The notes beneath the pieces are model-generated. The model searched no databases. It worked only from the letters and a program-made list of their open reading frames with translations, and was not told where the DNA came from. DNA of 37,035 nucleotides from Chitinivibrionia bacterium (GTDB taxonomy: Bacteria > Fibrobacterota > Chitinivibrionia > Chitinivibrionales > Chitinivibrionaceae). The stretch spans positions 1-37,035 of the forward strand of contig WRAZ01000020.1 in assembly GCA_009779925.1 (NCBI GenBank), in the 5' to 3' direction. A program made the position numbers and the translations under genes. Positions 30,192 to 37,035 of this stretch are shown one piece after another (the first letter of the stretch is position 1; every line of letters begins with the position of its first letter).

Positions 30192-32420
30192 ATGGTACAA
30201 ATATTAAAAAAAGAACAACTGTCCCCGACAATTTTCAGGCTTCGACTTAAAGCGGAAAAAATAGCTAAAAAATGCAAGGCGGGGCAATTCATTATAATAC
30301 GCATTTCGGCGGACGGCGAAAGAATACCGCTGACCATAGCCGACTCAAACGCGCAAGAGGGCTGGATTGAGATTATAGTTCAGGCGGTCGGCAAATCCAC
30401 AAAAAAGCTTATGGAATTTACCGAAAACGACAAAATTAACGACTTGGCGGGACCTCTGGGAAACCCAACGCACGTCGAAAACTTCGGCAGAGTGTTGTGC
30501 GTGGCGGGCGGTTTGGGCGCGGCGCCGCTCTTCCCCATAGCAAAAGCAATGAAAAATGCGGGCAATGAAGTTGTCGTCATAATCGGCGCCCGAAACAGCG
30601 ACCTGCTCATACTCGAAAACGATTACCGCGAATTTTGCGACGAAGTCTTTATTGCAACCGACGACGGCTCAGCAGGAATAAAAGGCTTTGGCGCGGACAT
30701 AATACAAAAATTGCTCGACGACGGACAAAAATTCGACTGCTCGGTAGTTGTAGGTCCTCCGATAATGATGAAAATCACCTCGAAACTGACAATAGCAAAC
30801 GGAATAAAAACCTATGTTTCCTTAAACCCCATAATGATTGACGGAACAGGAATGTGCGGCGGTTGTCGGGTATCGATAGACGGACATACAAAATTCGCCT
30901 GCGTGGACGGTCCCGAATTCGACGCAAGTTTAGTGAATTGGGACGAACTGCTGAACCGTTTGGGCAGTTATGCAAAAGTCGTAGAAAAAAGCGAAGCGCA
31001 CGCCTGCCTCTTAGAAAAAAAAGTCGTCCCCATAAAAAAAACAGGCGGACGAATTGAAATGCGATGCCGAGACGCCAACGAAAGACGACGAGATTGGAAC
31101 GAGGTAAACTTAGGATTTTCGGAAGAAGAAGCAATAAAAGAAGCGCAAAGGTGCATTGAGTGCAAAAATCCGCGCTGCGTTGAAGGCTGTCCCGTATCTA
31201 TAAATATTCCCGATTTTATCCGCTTGGTAAAACGCGGAGAATTTGCCGAAGCGCTTGCGGTAATAAAAAAAACGAACGCCCTGCCCGCGGTTTGCGGTCG
31301 CGTTTGCCCGCAAGAAACGCAATGCGAAGTCCTCTGCGTTTTAGGCAAAAAAGGCGAGCCCGTAGCAATCGGCGCACTGGAGCGATTTGTAGCCGACTGG
31401 AACAGCGAAAACAAAACGCCTAATTTGCCCGTTTATCCCAAAACGAGCGTTAGAGTCGCGGTAATCGGCTCAGGTCCCGCAGGACTTTCGACAGCCGGCT
31501 ACTTGGCAAAACACGGCGTGGAAGTCGTCGTTTTTGAGGCGCTTCACGAAGTCGGGGGCGTTCTTATTTACGGCATTCCCGAATTTCGCTTGCCCAATGC
31601 GGTCGTTAAAGCGGAAATCGACGAACTAAAACAAATCGGCGTAAAATTCGAGACAAATTTTGTGGTCGGAAAAACGGCAACCATCGACGACTTATTAGAA
31701 AAAGACGGATTTTCGGCGGCATTTATAGGCTCGGGCGCAGGATTGCCTAAATTCCCGAAAATAAAAGGCATAAATGCAAACGGCGTTTACTCGGCAAACG
31801 AGTATTTGACCCGCGTAAACCTTATGCACGCGTGGAAAGCGGACAGCAACACTCCCATTATAAGAGGCAAAAAAGCGGCGGTTTTGGGCGGCGGAAACGT
31901 CGCGATGGACGCAGTTCGCGTAGCCTTGCGGCTCGGCGCGGACGAAGCGCATATTATATATAGAAGAAGTTTCGACGAAATGCCCGCCCGTTTAGAAGAA
32001 ATCCACCACGCCCAGGAAGAAGGCGTAATTTTCGATATTTTATGCGACCCCAAAGAAATAATTGTCGGCGACGACGGTTTTGTAAGCGGCGTTAAGTGCA
32101 TAAAATGTGAATTGGGCGAACCCGACGAAAGCGGAAGACGGCGTTCCGTCGAAATCCCCGACAGCGAATTCATAATAGAATGCGACGTATTTATCGCGGC
32201 AATAGGCACATCGCCCAACCCGATTATAGCCAAAACCACCGAAAACCTTGACACAGGCAAACACGGTACAATAAACGCGGCGGAAGGCGGCGGTCGAACA
32301 TCAAGACCAAAAATTTACGCAGGCGGCGATATTGTAACAGGCGCCGCCACCGTAATAATGGCAATGGGCGCAGGAATAGACGCCGCAAAAGCAATTTTGT
32401 CAGATTTGGGATTGGAATAA
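30192..32420 (+). CDS. NfnAB-type fusion: ferredoxin-NADP reductase subunit alpha joined to glutamate synthase-like beta subunit
   Basis: A 742-residue flavoprotein. Residues 1-275 are the NfnA/SudB/PyrK-like part: FAD- and NAD-binding fold (VCVAGGLGAAPLFPIAKAM) and a [2Fe-2S] motif, MCGGCRVSIDGHTKFACVDGP. Residues about 290-742 are the NfnB/GltD-like part: N-terminal [4Fe-4S] cysteines (CIECKNPRCVEGCP, CGRVCPQETQCEVLC), two dinucleotide folds (VIGSGPAGLSTAGYL and VLGGGNVAMDAVRVALRLGA) and the AGGDIVTGAATVI end. NfnAB reversibly couples ferredoxin, NADH and NADPH by electron bifurcation; sulfide dehydrogenase is the alternative name. Fused forms are known in other anaerobes. ATG at 30192 is preferred; an in-frame TTG at 30171 would overlap the previous gene, and the ribosome-binding site is weak. 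Confidence 0.9.
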   Translation: MVQILKKEQLSPTIFRLRLKAEKIAKKCKAGQFIIIRISADGERIPLTIADSNAQEGWIEIIVQAVGKSTKKLMEFTENDKINDLAGPLGNPTHVENFGRVLCVAGGLGAAPLFPIAKAMKNAGNEVVVIIGARNSDLLILENDYREFCDEVFIATDDGSAGIKGFGADIIQKLLDDGQKFDCSVVVGPPIMMKITSKLTIANGIKTYVSLNPIMIDGTGMCGGCRVSIDGHTKFACVDGPEFDASLVNWDELLNRLGSYAKVVEKSEAHACLLEKKVVPIKKTGGRIEMRCRDANERRRDWNEVNLGFSEEEAIKEAQRCIECKNPRCVEGCPVSINIPDFIRLVKRGEFAEALAVIKKTNALPAVCGRVCPQETQCEVLCVLGKKGEPVAIGALERFVADWNSENKTPNLPVYPKTSVRVAVIGSGPAGLSTAGYLAKHGVEVVVFEALHEVGGVLIYGIPEFRLPNAVVKAEIDELKQIGVKFETNFVVGKTATIDDLLEKDGFSAAFIGSGAGLPKFPKIKGINANGVYSANEYLTRVNLMHAWKADSNTPIIRGKKAAVLGGGNVAMDAVRVALRLGADEAHIIYRRSFDEMPARLEEIHHAQEEGVIFDILCDPKEIIVGDDGFVSGVKCIKCELGEPDESGRRRSVEIPDSEFIIECDVFIAAIGTSPNPIIAKTTENLDTGKHGTINAAEGGGRTSRPKIYAGGDIVTGAATVIMAMGAGIDAAKAILSDLGLE

Positions 32421-32446
32421 CGAAATAATAACGTCATTATAATGTA

Positions 32447-32467
32447 GAGACGCAATGCTTGCGTCTC
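32447..32467. repeat. Short palindrome between convergent genes
   Basis: GAGACGCAA, loop TGC, TTGCGTCTC: a perfect 9-bp stem, preceded by GTA. There is no T run, so it is not a standard terminator, but it may block read-through between the convergent Nfn and polyferredoxin genes. The GTAGAGACG opening resembles the GTAGGGGCG opening of the 28-bp repeat unit. Confidence 0.65.
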
Positions 32468-32503
32468 AAAACGCCGGCGATTTTGAAACAGGAGACGTTT
32501 TAA

Positions 32504-33952
32504 TTATATACCTAACGTTTTATGCGGGTCAACCCCATCCACGAAAATTGCGCGATTGGGAGAAGCAGGGCAATAAAATTCGCAAGCGCCGCAACCGATA
32601 CAACGGGTTTTGTCTATCTCAGGTTTTATTCGCGAACTGTCTTCGCTTTGAGGCACCATAGTTATTGCGTTGCTCGGACATCTGTGCGCGCAACGAGCGC
32701 AACGTCCGCCTTCGATAGAGTTTATGCAGAATTCCTTTATAAAAACGGCAACCCCTATCTGCGTTTTGGCTTTTTGGGCTTGGGTCAGCGGTTTTATCGC
32801 GCCTGTCGGGCAAACTCGCGAACATCTTACGCATTCCGGACGGCAAAATCCGCGCTCAAACGACAAATGCGGTTGCATAAATTTCGATATTTCGCTCGAC
32901 GGAACAAGAACATTATTCGGACAAAGCGAAACGCACCGCTGACAAGCCGTACAGCGACGACGGAAATTCCGAATATTTTGCGCGCCGGGCGGAATTATCG
33001 GATTATCTCTTACGGGCGCTTTTTTATTTTCAGCAAGCCCGCCGTCAAATTGAAGATTTTCACTTCCAAACGCGCGGGTTAAAAATCCGAGAGCAAAAAT
33101 TGACGTCAGCGAAGTAATAAAAACACGGCGCGAATTGTCTGTCGGCGCGTTGTCTTCTTCGTTTATCGGAGCTTCTTTGGGGGGCGATTTTTTTACGAAA
33201 CTCGGAAATTCTATCGAAAATCCCGTTGCTTTTTTAGGGCATTTTACAGCGCAATTTCCGCAAGAAATACAGCGCAGATAATCGACTTCTTTATTTAAGA
33301 CGTCTATGCAACCCGTTTTGCAAACTCCCACGCACAAGCCGCAACCGTTGCATTTTTCTTTGGCGAGCGGCTTCAAAAAAGCAAATTTTGAAATAAGCGC
33401 CAAAAACGCGCCGACGGGACAAATGGTGTTGCAAAAACCGCGACCGCTTTTTATCGCAAAAATTATAATCGTCAAAAAAGAAATTATTGCGACGGCAAGA
33501 ACCGGCATACGCGGAGACGAAATTTGCGAAACGCCACGCCCAAAAATACTGTACGGCTCTAAGTTTACCACAATTACAGGAATGCCGAAAATCAAAGAAG
33601 CGACAAATATTGCAAGTATCGAAAAGCGCAAAAACACAAACATATCCTGCGACGGACGATACGAAAATCTATCTTTTTTGAAAATGCCTGTAATTCGCGA
33701 AACAATATCCTGAAACACGCCCAGCGGACAAATGGTAGAACAATAAACGCGCCCCAAAAGCAGGGTCATTATTAAAATTACGAGCAAGAAAAAAACGTTC
33801 AGCGATAAAATAGCGGGCACTAACTGAATTTGAGAAGTCCAAGCCAAATATCTGTGTTGAATTCCCAAAAAATCCAAAAACAACAATGACACGGACGACA
33901 GAAAAAATATCGCCGCGGCAATCCGAATTATCTTAAATACGCTCGAATTCAT
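32504..33952 (-). CDS. Polyferredoxin: NapH-like membrane part fused to NapG/MauM-like ferredoxin part
   Basis: A 482-residue membrane iron-sulfur protein. The first 250 residues resemble NapH: four hydrophobic segments, the CSTICP and CNTICP motifs near residues 71 and 174, and two 4Fe-4S motifs (CNGCGLCVGVC, CISCGNCAVKCP). Near residue 275 there is a twin-arginine-like SRRVFITS followed by a hydrophobic stretch, then four more clusters (CTACQRCVSLCP, CVRCSRVCP, CARCAHRCP, CIGCGACEFYCP) in the order seen in NapG/MauM. It probably moves electrons from quinol or ferredoxin across the membrane; the acceptor is unknown and no nap reductase is nearby. ATG at 33952 overlaps the ilvE stop (TGATG), so translation is coupled. 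Confidence 0.85.
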   Translation of the reverse strand: MNSSVFKIIRIAAAIFFLSSVSLLFLDFLGIQHRYLAWTSQIQLVPAILSLNVFFLLVILIMTLLLGRVYCSTICPLGVFQDIVSRITGIFKKDRFSYRPSQDMFVFLRFSILAIFVASLIFGIPVIVVNLEPYSIFGRGVSQISSPRMPVLAVAIISFLTIIIFAIKSGRGFCNTICPVGAFLALISKFAFLKPLAKEKCNGCGLCVGVCKTGCIDVLNKEVDYLRCISCGNCAVKCPKKATGFSIEFPSFVKKSPPKEAPINEEDNAPTDNSRRVFITSLTSIFALGFLTRAFGSENLQFDGGLAENKKAPVRDNPIIPPGAQNIRNFRRRCTACQRCVSLCPNNVLVPSSEISKFMQPHLSFERGFCRPECVRCSRVCPTGAIKPLTQAQKAKTQIGVAVFIKEFCINSIEGGRCARCAHRCPSNAITMVPQSEDSSRIKPEIDKTRCIGCGACEFYCPASPNRAIFVDGVDPHKTLGI

Positions 33953-34971
33953 CAAATCTTATACATCCATCCGTGCTTATCCTCGATGTCTCCGTATTGG
34001 ATGCCTTGCAGTTGATTGTATAACTTAAGAAGCGTTTCGCCTACAACGCCCGTCTCGCCGAATTTATACACCTTTTCACCGTAAGTAATCGAGGCAATAG
34101 GCGTAATTACCGCCGCGGTTCCGACCGAGCCGACTTCTGCAAAATCCGCCAATTCTTCAACCGCGATTTTTCTTTGCTCGACCGTTATTCCCAAATCTTT
34201 TGCCAAAGTCATAAGCGATTTGTTGGTAATACTGCGAAGCACCGAACGCGAATCGGGCGTTATATACTTTTTGTCTTTGGTAATGCCGATAAAATTAGAT
34301 GTGCCGAATTCGTCAATGTATTTGTGTTCTTTTGAGTCGAGATAAAGCGAAATCGGGTACTGCCTTTTTTTGCCTTCTTCGCCGCTGTAAAGAGCCGCCG
34401 CGTAATTTCCAGCCGCTTTTATGTGTCCTATGCCGCCGGGAGCCGCTCTGTCGTATTCGGTTTGTATGAGGCAGTCAATCGGCGTAATTCCGTTTTTGTA
34501 ATAGGGACCAACGGGAACAACCATAATATAAAAATCGTATTCGTCGGCGGGTTGAACGCCAATTCGCGGTCCCGCCCCCACCAAAAGAGGACGAACATAC
34601 AAACTCGCGCCCGTACCGTAAGGAGGCACCCAATCAAGATTTTCCTTAACAGCGATTTTCATAGCCTCCAAGAACAAAGGCGTAGAAACCTCTTCCATAA
34701 GCAATCTTACTGCAGTTTCTTGCATTCTTAAAGCATTTTCGTCGGGACGAAACGCCGCCACATCTCCGTTTTTCATTTCAAAAACTTTCAGCCCTTCAAA
34801 AGCCGCCTGTCCGTAGTGCATACAGGTAGCCGCTACGTGCATCGGAATTATCGGGTCTTTCAGCGTTTCGATTTCGCCCCATTTTCCGTTTTTGAATTTT
34901 ATGCGAACAAGCGAATTTGTCTGCATATAAGAAAACCCCAAATTTTTCCAATCTATTTTTTGCTTAGGCAT
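33952..34971 (-). CDS. ilvE: Branched-chain amino acid aminotransferase
   Basis: A 339-residue class IV PLP aminotransferase that makes or degrades leucine, isoleucine and valine with glutamate/2-oxoglutarate. Family marks are HYGQAAFEGLKVF near residues 52-64, SLYVRPLLVGAGPRIGV, GGIGHIKAAGNYAA with the PLP lysine K185, DEFGTSNFIGI and EVGSVGTAAVITPI. The length agrees with the type II group, about 340 residues. ATG behind TAAGGAGTTTATAAATT. Promoter-like motif at 35033-35053. The polyferredoxin gene overlaps its stop codon; the functional reason for that pairing is not obvious. Confidence 0.96.
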   Translation of the reverse strand: MPKQKIDWKNLGFSYMQTNSLVRIKFKNGKWGEIETLKDPIIPMHVAATCMHYGQAAFEGLKVFEMKNGDVAAFRPDENALRMQETAVRLLMEEVSTPLFLEAMKIAVKENLDWVPPYGTGASLYVRPLLVGAGPRIGVQPADEYDFYIMVVPVGPYYKNGITPIDCLIQTEYDRAAPGGIGHIKAAGNYAAALYSGEEGKKRQYPISLYLDSKEHKYIDEFGTSNFIGITKDKKYITPDSRSVLRSITNKSLMTLAKDLGITVEQRKIAVEELADFAEVGSVGTAAVITPIASITYGEKVYKFGETGVVGETLLKLYNQLQGIQYGDIEDKHGWMYKI

Positions 34972-35032
34972 AATTTATAAACTCCTTACTTTTGTCGAAT
35001 TTTAAAATAAAACCACAGTTTGTTATTTCGCT

Positions 35033-35053
35033 CAGAAAAATAATATTTGCCAC
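35033..35053 (-). promoter_or_regulatory. Promoter-like AT motif upstream of ilvE
   Basis: Minus strand reads GTGGCAAATATTATTTTTCT, ending 61 bases before the ATG. It is a close match to the sites before hslO and hicA. Confidence 0.5.
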
Positions 35054-35060
35054 AAATAAA

Positions 35061-35094
35061 AAACGAAAAAAAGACAAGGCGCGCCTTGTCTTTA
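35061..35094 (-). terminator. Rho-independent terminator of the GLUG-repeat gene
   Basis: A palindrome AAAGACAAGGC-GC-GCCTTGTCTTT, followed on the minus strand by TTTTCGTTTTTT. It begins about 26 bases after the stop codon. Confidence 0.88.
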
Positions 35095-35118
35095 CTAAAA
35101 ACAGGTGAAACCTAAGAA

Positions 35119-36810
35119 TTATCGTCGTCTTCTTCCGGGTGCTTCCGGTGGCATTTCGCAGGCTATAAAAACGCCGCAATTGTTTCTGGCGCAAACCTTT
35201 CGACTGTCTTCGCAATAGCCCTTACTGTGCCCCATTGCAATTATCGGTCTTTCGTTGTGATAACCGCAAACAGAACACACAAGTGCTTCCCTACCGTCTT
35301 CTGTGCAAGTCGGAGAAACCAAGCGTATTCTTTCGCTGCTCCATCGATGCCTTAACATCGGAACTTCCACTGTTTTGGTGTGTTCTTCGTCGTTTAGGCA
35401 GATGTGATTTACCAGTCCGACATTTGTACAAGTGGCGGCTATTTCCACTTCTCCTTTGTTCCAAGTGTGAGCATTGGGATTTATTGGTGTTATTTCTATT
35501 TTTGTGTGCGTTTTGTCTAAACGACAGGTGTGGAGAGTTTCTCCTGTTTGAACGCAAGTTGCCGCCGTTTTTATTGTGCCTCTGTCCCAAAGATGGGCGT
35601 TTTCGTCTATCTCTGTTTCTCGAATATTTACTGCCGAACAAAGCGGACAAATGCTTTTTTCTTCACCCGTTGCAATGCAAGTGGCGGCTCGTATTGTTTC
35701 CCATTTTATCCATTCGCAAGGTGTTGGAATATAACGCAGAGCTCGCAAAAACGGATAACCTCTGTTTATGTGATTGTTGTCGGGCATTTCCCAAATGTCG
35801 GCAAAATCCCAATCTGTATAAGTGGTAATTTCTTTCATATTTTTTTCTTGACCTCTGTGATGGCTGTTTCTGATTACGGCGATATTGTTGCCGACCAACC
35901 AACTGAAAGATGTGCTTGCGCTAACTTTTCCGACAGCGTAAGAATAGATAATTGCGCTTGCAACATTGCTGTTAGACCCCACCAAACCGCCGACTTGATT
36001 GCTTCCGCTTACGTTTCCCAAGGCATAAGATTCAATAATAGTATTACCGTTATTGCCGACAAGCCCGCCGACAAAATTTCGTCCTTGCACGTTTCCCGAC
36101 GAATATGACCTTTCGATAAACCCGCCGTTTGTTCCCGATAAGCCGCCTACATTGTCGCCGTCGCCGCTTAAATTTCCGACCGCATAACTGTTTATTATTC
36201 TTGCTCCGTCTATGTTTCTGCCTACCAATCCGCCAAAACCGTTTCTGTTTTGACTTGTGATGATATCGATTTTTGCCCCGCTGTTAAAAATTGTGCCGAC
36301 ATAATCGCCGTAAATGTCGTTTCTTCCGACCAAACCGCCAACGTCGCCGTCGCCTTTTATTTGTCCGACAGCAAAAACATTCTCAATCTTTCCGCCGCGA
36401 TTATGCCCCGCCAAAGCGCCGACTTGCGTATTTGCCACAATATTAACATTGGCAATACGAAGATTTTTGACCGTTCCGCCGCCGCCGATTACTCCAAACA
36501 AGCCCTGAATATTGCTCGAATTATTGATGTTAATTCCACTGATAATAAAATCGCCGCCGTCAAAAGTCCCTCTAAACGAGTTGCCGACGGAATTACCGAT
36601 AGGCGTCCAATTTCCGCTTCCGAGGTCAATATTGTCGGTCAATGTAATCATTCGCCCGCTGAAATTGTTTCCTCCGTTCACCTGACTTGCCAATGCTCTC
36701 AATTCCGCCGCAGTAGTTATTGAAATTTCGTCCGCAGTCCAATCAACCTGTCCCCACACCACGCTTGCGGCAACCATCGCCGCCAAAGCCGCCATTTTTT
36801 TGGAACCCAT
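35119..36810 (-). CDS. Secreted GLUG-repeat protein with cysteine-rich C-terminal repeats
   Basis: A 563-residue exported protein. Residues 1-20 are a Sec signal peptide (AALAAMVAASVVWG). Residues 25-90 have the usual lead-in (ITTAAELRALA, ITLTDNIDLG, WTPIGN, FRGTFDGG). Then about seven GLUG units follow to residue 335 (GGLVGRN, GGLVGNN, SYAVGN, SYALGN), which should form a right-handed beta-helix, closed by TYTDWDF and GYPFLRAL. Residues 365-530 hold four looser repeats of the form ATC-x5-G-x5-C with AH-x-W between them. The end, PPEAPGRRRR, is strongly basic. Likely a surface or secreted binding protein; no enzyme domain is visible. ATG behind AAGGAGTGTTTTT. Confidence 0.85.
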   Translation of the reverse strand: MGSKKMAALAAMVAASVVWGQVDWTADEISITTAAELRALASQVNGGNNFSGRMITLTDNIDLGSGNWTPIGNSVGNSFRGTFDGGDFIISGININNSSNIQGLFGVIGGGGTVKNLRIANVNIVANTQVGALAGHNRGGKIENVFAVGQIKGDGDVGGLVGRNDIYGDYVGTIFNSGAKIDIITSQNRNGFGGLVGRNIDGARIINSYAVGNLSGDGDNVGGLSGTNGGFIERSYSSGNVQGRNFVGGLVGNNGNTIIESYALGNVSGSNQVGGLVGSNSNVASAIIYSYAVGKVSASTSFSWLVGNNIAVIRNSHHRGQEKNMKEITTYTDWDFADIWEMPDNNHINRGYPFLRALRYIPTPCEWIKWETIRAATCIATGEEKSICPLCSAVNIRETEIDENAHLWDRGTIKTAATCVQTGETLHTCRLDKTHTKIEITPINPNAHTWNKGEVEIAATCTNVGLVNHICLNDEEHTKTVEVPMLRHRWSSERIRLVSPTCTEDGREALVCSVCGYHNERPIIAMGHSKGYCEDSRKVCARNNCGVFIACEMPPEAPGRRRR

Positions 36811-36919
36811 AAAAACACTCCTTGTATTAAGTTAAGATAGCCATTACCTGCAAATTCATACGGAGTGTTTCAGAAAATAAAAAAGGCGCACTCCATTTCT
36901 CCCGAATTTATTTCCGAGC

Positions 36920-37035
36920 CACGAGGTTATAGCCAAAACCTATTTTACCGAAAATAAACGAGAAAGGAGTATGCCTAACCGTTAGACATACATTTTCTCA
37001 TTTTCTCGTAAAATTGAATACTGGCTATATTCGTG
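36920..37035. repeat. Large imperfect palindrome upstream of the GLUG-repeat gene, cut by the window end
   Basis: Nested matching blocks are arranged around a centre at 36980: CACGA (36920) with TCGTG (37031), TATAGCCA (36928) with TGGCTATA (37022), ATTTTAC with GTAAAAT, CGAGAAA with TTTCTCG, and GTATGcCTAAC (36969) with GTTAGaCATAC (36981). The arms are about 60 and 55 bases. It could be a small non-autonomous mobile element or a structured leader of the downstream minus-strand gene. The rest of the 225-bp gap (36811-36919) holds a weak GGAGTG/CACTCC stem and no gene. Confidence 0.65.

Noticed and set aside
1-37035. CRISPR arrays, tRNA and rRNA genes
   Set aside because: I looked for regularly spaced repeats and cloverleaf-like segments in all intergenic regions and saw none; the tandem ACTT units and terminator array do not have CRISPR spacing.

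Overview
The window reads as a piece of chromosome from a Gram-negative, flagellated, probably anaerobic bacterium. The pointers are lipoprotein and Sec-exported proteins, one flagellin with a FliW-CsrA pair, a fused NfnAB-type transhydrogenase, a NapH/NapG-like polyferredoxin and a GLUG-repeat surface protein. My best guess is a member of the Fibrobacterota (Chitinivibrio-like) or a neighbouring phylum. This is a guess from gene content only. I see no rRNA or tRNA gene.

Layout. (1) 1-4150 is an accessory region: an Rpn-type nuclease gene, a DUF4160/DUF2442 pair and an AAA-ATPase/PD-(D/E)XK gene, all on the minus strand. Three copies of a noncoding direct repeat (about 121-318, 1320-1517, 2222-2340) lie between the first units. 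(2) 4175-12965 holds metabolic and housekeeping genes on the minus strand: lldP, ppc, csrA, fliW, hicBA, mgtE, a frameshifted hisI and an exported protein. A lipoprotein gene follows at 13008-14084. (3) 14147-16062 (plus) holds cca and a small double zinc-ribbon protein. (4) 16144-25442 (minus) holds two operons of parallel design. One is STAS - sensor PP2C phosphatase - HD-GYP - metH; the other is a paralogous sensor PP2C phosphatase - ahcY. Each ends in an enzyme of the S-adenosylmethionine (activated methyl) cycle. (5) 25638-29433 holds an exported protein of unknown role, an hslO-STAS operon and the flagellin gene with its regulatory DNA. (6) 29720-33952 holds an NlpE-like protein, the Nfn fusion and the polyferredoxin. 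(7) 33952-37035 holds ilvE, the GLUG surface protein and a large imperfect palindrome cut by the window end.

How the parts fit. The flagellin leader has two stem-loops presenting GGA in their loops. One is close to the CsrA consensus and the other holds the Shine-Dalgarno sequence. CsrA and its antagonist FliW are encoded in the same window, so the whole homeostatic circuit is visible. Partner-switching parts are frequent (two STAS proteins, two PP2C phosphatases), but no anti-sigma kinase is present. An AT-rich motif, roughly GGCAAATATTATTTTA, recurs 28-62 bases before most transcription units on both strands and is probably the core promoter of this lineage.

Most unusual points: a 66-bp, 22-codon palindromic element sits in frame inside metH, in the linker between domains, with a related single unit at 4098-4125. 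The flagellin promoter region contains a perfect 27-bp inverted repeat built on ACTT/AAGT tetranucleotides. The flagellin gene is followed by four related terminator-like hairpins.
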